64,000 nucleotides of DNA from the NCBI GenBank assembly GCA_016714895.1, contig JADKBV010000011.1, positions 1,426,001 to 1,490,000 of the forward strand. Direction: 5' to 3'. This DNA comes from Saprospiraceae bacterium. GTDB taxonomy: Bacteria > Bacteroidota > Bacteroidia > Chitinophagales > Saprospiraceae. Shown here one piece after another: positions 60,700 through 64,000 of the stretch. The notes beneath the pieces were generated by a model that saw only the letters and a program-made list of their open reading frames with translations, was not told where the DNA came from and did not search any database. Each line of letters opens with the position of its first letter. Within the stretch, counting starts at the first letter, position 1. A program made the translations under genes and the position numbers.

Positions 60700-61056
60700 G
60701 GGTGTAAATTTTACAGATTTAAAACATATGGTTGACTGATAAACGGTCCTATAGTATTCAGGTAGCGTACGCTTTCACCACCTGATATTATACCACACAA
60801 ATGTAAGAAAAATCAGGTAAAACAGAAAGTTTTTTTTTCTGTTTGTTTGAATGTTTATTACAACCCGGGAAATAGTGTTTGTGGAAGATAAGGGCACTGC
60901 CCATGCCTTCTTTTTCCCAACATTTTTTTATAATCTTTGGATTAAAACTATTGTCTTATTCGATTATAAATTATATTTGTCTTTGATAATACAAGGTATA
61001 GCGGTATATAAAAACAGGTTGTTAATCTAAACAATCTTCACATAATTAAAAAAACA
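60700..61056. other. Divergent intergenic region with two promoters
   Basis: A minus-strand -7 box TACATTTG at 60798-60805 could serve the DUF6544-like gene, and a plus-strand promoter at 60951-60979 the YfiT gene. No other features were seen. Confidence 0.5.
60951..60979 (+). promoter_or_regulatory. Promoter of the YfiT-like gene
   Basis: TTG at 60951-60953 and TATATTTG at 60972-60979 are 18 bp apart, matching the Bacteroidota TTG/TAnnTTTG layout. The start codon is 78 bp downstream. Confidence 0.6.
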
Positions 61057-61591
61057 ATGGACATCGAAAAATTAAAATATCCAATTGGTAAGTTTGAAAG
61101 GCCGACCACAATCACTAAAAACATGATAGACAATTGGATTAGTGAAATCTCTGCCTTTCCTGAAAATTTATTTAGGAAGTTAAAGGTTTGACAGATGAAC
61201 AACTTGACACTCAATACAGACCCGGAGGTTGGACTATAAGACAAGTAATTCATCATTGTGCAGACAGCCATATGAACAGCTTAATACGTTTAAAACTTAC
61301 ATTAACAGAAGACAGGCCCACCATCAAACCATATCATGAAGATCTTTGGGCTGAGTTGCCGGACAGTAAAATCTGCCCATTCAACCCTCATTAAACATGT
61401 TGGAAGGTATTCACGAAAGATGGACCATATTGCTCACCCATCTGACAGAGAGTCAATTGGAGAGAACATTTATTCACCCTGAACACGGAAAAACTTTCAG
61501 AATTAATGAAAATATTGGTCTGTATGCCTGGCATTGTAAACATCATTTGGGGCACATCACTGAAACAAAAAAAAGACATCATTGGGACTGA
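61057..61591 (+). CDS. YfiT/DinB-family putative thiol S-transferase, two frameshifts
   Basis: About 178 residues if repaired. The BstA/YfiT pattern is strong: KYPIGKFERP, YRPGGWTIRQVIHHCADSHMNS, RLKLTLTEDRPTIKPYHEDLWAEL, HERWTILL and YAWHCKHHLGHI, including the three metal-binding His positions. Breaks lie near 61178 and 61375-61395. Bacillus BstA joins bacillithiol to electrophiles; the low-molecular-weight thiol used here is unknown. Confidence 0.87.
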
Positions 61592-61741
61592 ATATCAAAA
61601 CAGATTGAGCCTGACATCTGCACGGCGTAAGTTTGTAACCAACACTTTACGTAATTCTGAACAACTTCCACAAAAATTGTAACAAAGCCTACATGAATCC
61701 CACAATTAGTTCGTCATCCTCTTTGAAACCTGTATATTAGT

Positions 61742-61834
61742 GTGAATCACGGATGAATCGGATGCAAGGATCGCACAGATTTAAATAAAGAGCCAATCCA
61801 CATCCGTGGATTCGTTAAAATCAATAATTCAAAC
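61742..61834. repeat. Solo degenerate copy of the ~112-bp repeat
   Basis: The element order GAATCACGGATGAA, GGATGCAAGGAT, CACAGATTTAA, CATCCGTGGATTC is preserved with many changes. No GxxExxY gene lies nearby on this side. Confidence 0.65.
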
Positions 61835-61880
61835 AAGGAATTCTAAGGATTAGAATAAGAAATTTAGCATGATTAGACTA

Positions 61881-62438
61881 TCAAAGTGCCGGCAAACTAT
61901 CCGCGGAAATTTTGTTTTCAACATCCCAAAGAGCCGTGACATTGACAATTTTCCATCCATCGTTTTCTTTTTCCATGATGCGAGATTCGTCACTGACACG
62001 GTAATACTTTTTGTCTTTATCTGCGTTGTATTGTTTCCAATGGAGGATAGCTAATTTATCTGAAAAAAAGTGAACATTAACCTCGCTGCGTTTGTAATCC
62101 GGGTGAATGACGACTTCGCCGTTTTTGTAATATTTTTGAATCCACTCAGAACCCTGTTTGTTGATCGCTTTCCAACCATGAGCGACAGCTGCTGTTCCAT
62201 CATCATTGTTCCAAGCCTGAGAAACATAATCCTGATGACTCCAGGAGGCTCGCCAACCTTCGACATTTCCGTCAAAAAACATTTTTGTTTCATTGTCTAT
62301 CACCTTCATGATGGCGTCCAGTTCGGTTTTGTCATCAAATGTAGTAGCTGACCCGGCGTTTGGTGTCTCAGTTGATTCCGGTTTTTGGGTACAAGACGCT
62401 GCCCAAAAAAAACAGACTAATAAAAAATATTTGTTCAT
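61881..62438 (-). CDS. SnoaL/DUF4440-like lipoprotein
   Basis: 185 residues. Start set at 62438 with lipobox ASC. The mature domain has the NTF2-like pattern of DUF4440 proteins: DAIMKVIDNETKMFFDGNVEGW, HGWKAI near the middle, and SRIMEKENDGWKIVNVTALWD at the end. Enzymatic or binding function unknown. Intact. Confidence 0.85.
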   Translation of the reverse strand: MNKYFLLVCFFWAASCTQKPESTETPNAGSATTFDDKTELDAIMKVIDNETKMFFDGNVEGWRASWSHQDYVSQAWNNDDGTAAVAHGWKAINKQGSEWIQKYYKNGEVVIHPDYKRSEVNVHFFSDKLAILHWKQYNADKDKKYYRVSDESRIMEKENDGWKIVNVTALWDVENKISADSLPAL

Positions 62439-62477
62439 GGTGTTGGTTTTATTTTGGTTTATTAAAATACTGACCAA

Positions 62478-62485
62478 CAAATATA
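62478..62485 (-). promoter_or_regulatory. -7 box for the DUF4440-like gene
   Basis: TATATTTG on the minus strand fits TAnnTTTG and is 39 bp before the start codon at 62438. Confidence 0.6.
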
Positions 62486-62654
62486 CTAAATAATCAGATC
62501 AGATACATATATATTTATTGTTTGGTTAAAAATATCAGGATTTGTTTAAACTTTTCTGTCATCCATGTTATCCGTTTTCACCAGTTTGTTAGTAGTTATC
62601 TTAACCTCTTTAGAATTACATCTCTGGATGCTTATACAAAATCTGTGTTCTAGT

Positions 62655-62747
62655 CAAGAATCATGGATGAAACGATTGAAAGGATGGCACAGATTTATGG
62701 ACGAAATAAATCATAATTCTTATAACCTTCAAAATCCATCATTCAGG
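62655..62747. repeat. Solo degenerate copy of the ~112-bp repeat
   Basis: AAGAATCATGGATGAAACG, AAAGGATGGCACAGATTTA and CTTCAAAATCCATCATTC keep the order of the array unit. It is the third solo copy in the window. Confidence 0.65.
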
Positions 62748-62886
62748 TACCCGCGAACTCACCCTCCCCGGATTTTTCAAAAATTTTACGCAAACCATCC
62801 ACCATTCCGGAATACTTTTTATATTTTTAGTAAGTAAGGATAGGGAGATCGACCCAACTTATCAAATAATCAACTACTCAAATAGT

Positions 62887-62925
62887 CAAAAAAAAAGGCC
62901 CCCGACATTACATCAGGAGCCCAAT
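62887..62925 (-). terminator. Terminator of the last minus-strand gene
   Basis: On the minus strand GGGCTCCTGA and TCGGGGGCC can pair (with mismatches) and a run of nine T residues follows. It lies about 36 bp after the stop of the gene at 62961. Confidence 0.6.
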
Positions 62926-62960
62926 CGTTAACTGCGCAGATCTTCTAAACTACTATGTTC

Positions 62961-63760
62961 TTATTCTTCCGAGTCTTTTACGGCAGTAGTAGCGGCTTTG
63001 TTTTCAGCATTGGTTGAAGCAGCAGGTACCAATTCAGGTTTGGATTTTCTCGCTGCTTTTCGGATGGCGACAGGAACGAAGTACTTTTCTATCAATTTTT
63101 CTGATTTTTGATTGATTTGTTCATACATAGTCGTGTCATCAGAAACATTATAAAAAGATTCCGTCATCTTCTGAAGTTTGCTGAAAGCCATCACTACATT
63201 TTCTTTTTTGACCGACACATTCATTTTCCTGGAGTTGGTTTGCGCATTTTCAAAATAATGCTCCTCAAACTCTTTGTTCCACTTTGCCAAATCTTCAGAT
63301 TCGTTGCGCAAAAGACGGATTTGCAGGCTTCGACCATTTTGGGATCGGTAGTCCATTCTTCCAACACCTTATTAATCGCGGTGGTTTTGTCCTTGTAAGA
63401 ACCCCTTCCATTTTGTTTTTGTGTTGGCCAAAATGAGATGAAAGCATGGTGGCTTGTTCTGCAAGAGTTGTGTCCGAACTTTTTTCTAGAGACTTAAACA
63501 GGGTTTTGATAGAACGAAATACCCGGATTCTTTGAGCGTCCAGAAACTGAACTTTACCGGTCGATGCTTTTCCTTTACCATTGACTGAAACTTCTCAGTT
63601 CGATACTTGCGGTAAAAAGCGCCTCCAGACATTCAACAATCTTAGGTGGCAGGGAGCCAAACGTTCTAAAAATTCGGTTCAGGTCATTGGCAAGTGATAC
63701 CAATTCCAGGGTGGAGAGTTCTCTCAGTTTTGTAATAGATAACTTAATCATGATAATAAT
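62961..63760 (-). CDS. Hypothetical protein, possibly DUF6261, frameshifted
   Basis: The start near 63751 gives MIKLSITKLRELSTLELVSL, followed by FRTFGSLPPKIVECLEALF. After several breaks between 63600 and 63350 the frame ends with a segment rich in helices (KLQKMTESFYNVSDDTTMYEQ) and a low-complexity Ala/Lys tail (AATTAVKDSEE). About 260 residues. The opening resembles DUF6261 as I recall it; confidence in that name is low. Confidence 0.6.
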
Positions 63761-64000
63761 AATTTAAATTGTTAAAAATATAAATTTTCACATAAATCCA
63801 ATGGAGTCTTCTGAGATAGTTTGATACAGGTTTCTAAGGGCTGAGGATAAATCTATCCCCAAACCGTGTATGTAAAATAACCATATTTTGTTGTGGTGGA
63901 GTTCAGATAAAAACAGTAGCAATACAGCATGTTGGCTGGTCAATAAACAGATCCGATAAGGCGGCATCTTTGAATTTGTGTTGTGCTTACTGGATGAATC
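63761..64000. other. Window end, no gene seen
   Basis: A/T-rich upstream sequence without a supportable ORF, RNA or repeat. Confidence 0.5.

Larger units (their letters stand above)
62439..62960. other. Intergenic region with promoter, repeat and terminator
   Basis: It contains the promoter at 62478-62485, a solo repeat at 62655-62747 and a terminator at 62887-62925. No gene is seen. Confidence 0.6.

Overview
The window looks like chromosomal DNA of a Bacteroidota bacterium. Two proteins end in type IX secretion (T9SS) C-terminal sorting domains, -7 boxes of the form TAnnTTTG precede several genes, and there are DUF4920, DUF547, WG-repeat and GxxExxY proteins, many lipoproteins and low-to-moderate GC. 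A Saprospiraceae-like environmental lineage is my best guess, but that is inference from gene families only. No rRNA, tRNA, CRISPR array, phage or transposase gene was recognised.

Layout. (1) Positions 1-17.9 kb are an inverted, broken copy of 44.4-59.7 kb. The shared order, read from 59.7 kb down to 44.4 kb, is DUF6544-like protein, GxxExxY protein inside ~112-bp repeat arrays, a T9SS esterase, methionine aminopeptidase, two WG-repeat proteins, a lipoprotein, a class C beta-lactamase-like protein, a small secreted protein, a RibD-type reductase, a Xer recombinase, HPF and an HtrA/DegP protease. Nearly every left-copy gene has several frameshifts. The left copy also carries ~2.8 kb (5.1-7.9 kb) not found in the right copy, and it shows conservative amino-acid substitutions. 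It is therefore a diverged homologue, not simply the same molecule read backwards. (2) 17.9-21.5 kb is single copy but still frameshifted: thioredoxin, DUF58, PPK2, S4-domain and HAD genes. (3) 21.6-44.4 kb is clean single-copy sequence. (4) 44.4-59.7 kb is the better copy, with only a few frameshifts (map, the esterase). (5) 59.6-64 kb becomes frameshift-rich again (DUF6544-like, YfiT/DinB, a terminal hypothetical gene). The uneven indel load suggests variable consensus quality as well as, or instead of, biological decay.

The most interesting functional block is 25.4-38.5 kb, all on the minus strand. It holds an OmpR-type response regulator and histidine kinase, a beta-barrel protein, DoxX, YHS, ATP-grasp, DM13, DinB, NRDE, an Omp28-like T9SS protein, DUF547, an MsrB-MsrA fusion, an FAD oxidoreductase, a VapBC-type toxin-antitoxin pair and a membrane polyferredoxin. 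Three promoters inside this block (before the regulator, the beta-barrel gene and the DM13 gene) carry the same direct repeat, ATCACA-N5-ATCACA, each exactly 10 bp upstream of the -7 position. This looks like the operator of the encoded two-component system and would define a previously unnamed envelope/redox regulon.

Other notable items are a MORN-repeat caspase-like protease (23.4-25.1 kb), a three-gene glycosyltransferase operon (38.7-42.2 kb), a metal-ABC permease fused to a DtxR-like regulator (42.4-43.9 kb), a set of strong hairpins at 43.9-44.1 kb, and the GxxExxY nuclease-like gene embedded in palindromic repeat arrays with degenerate solo copies elsewhere.
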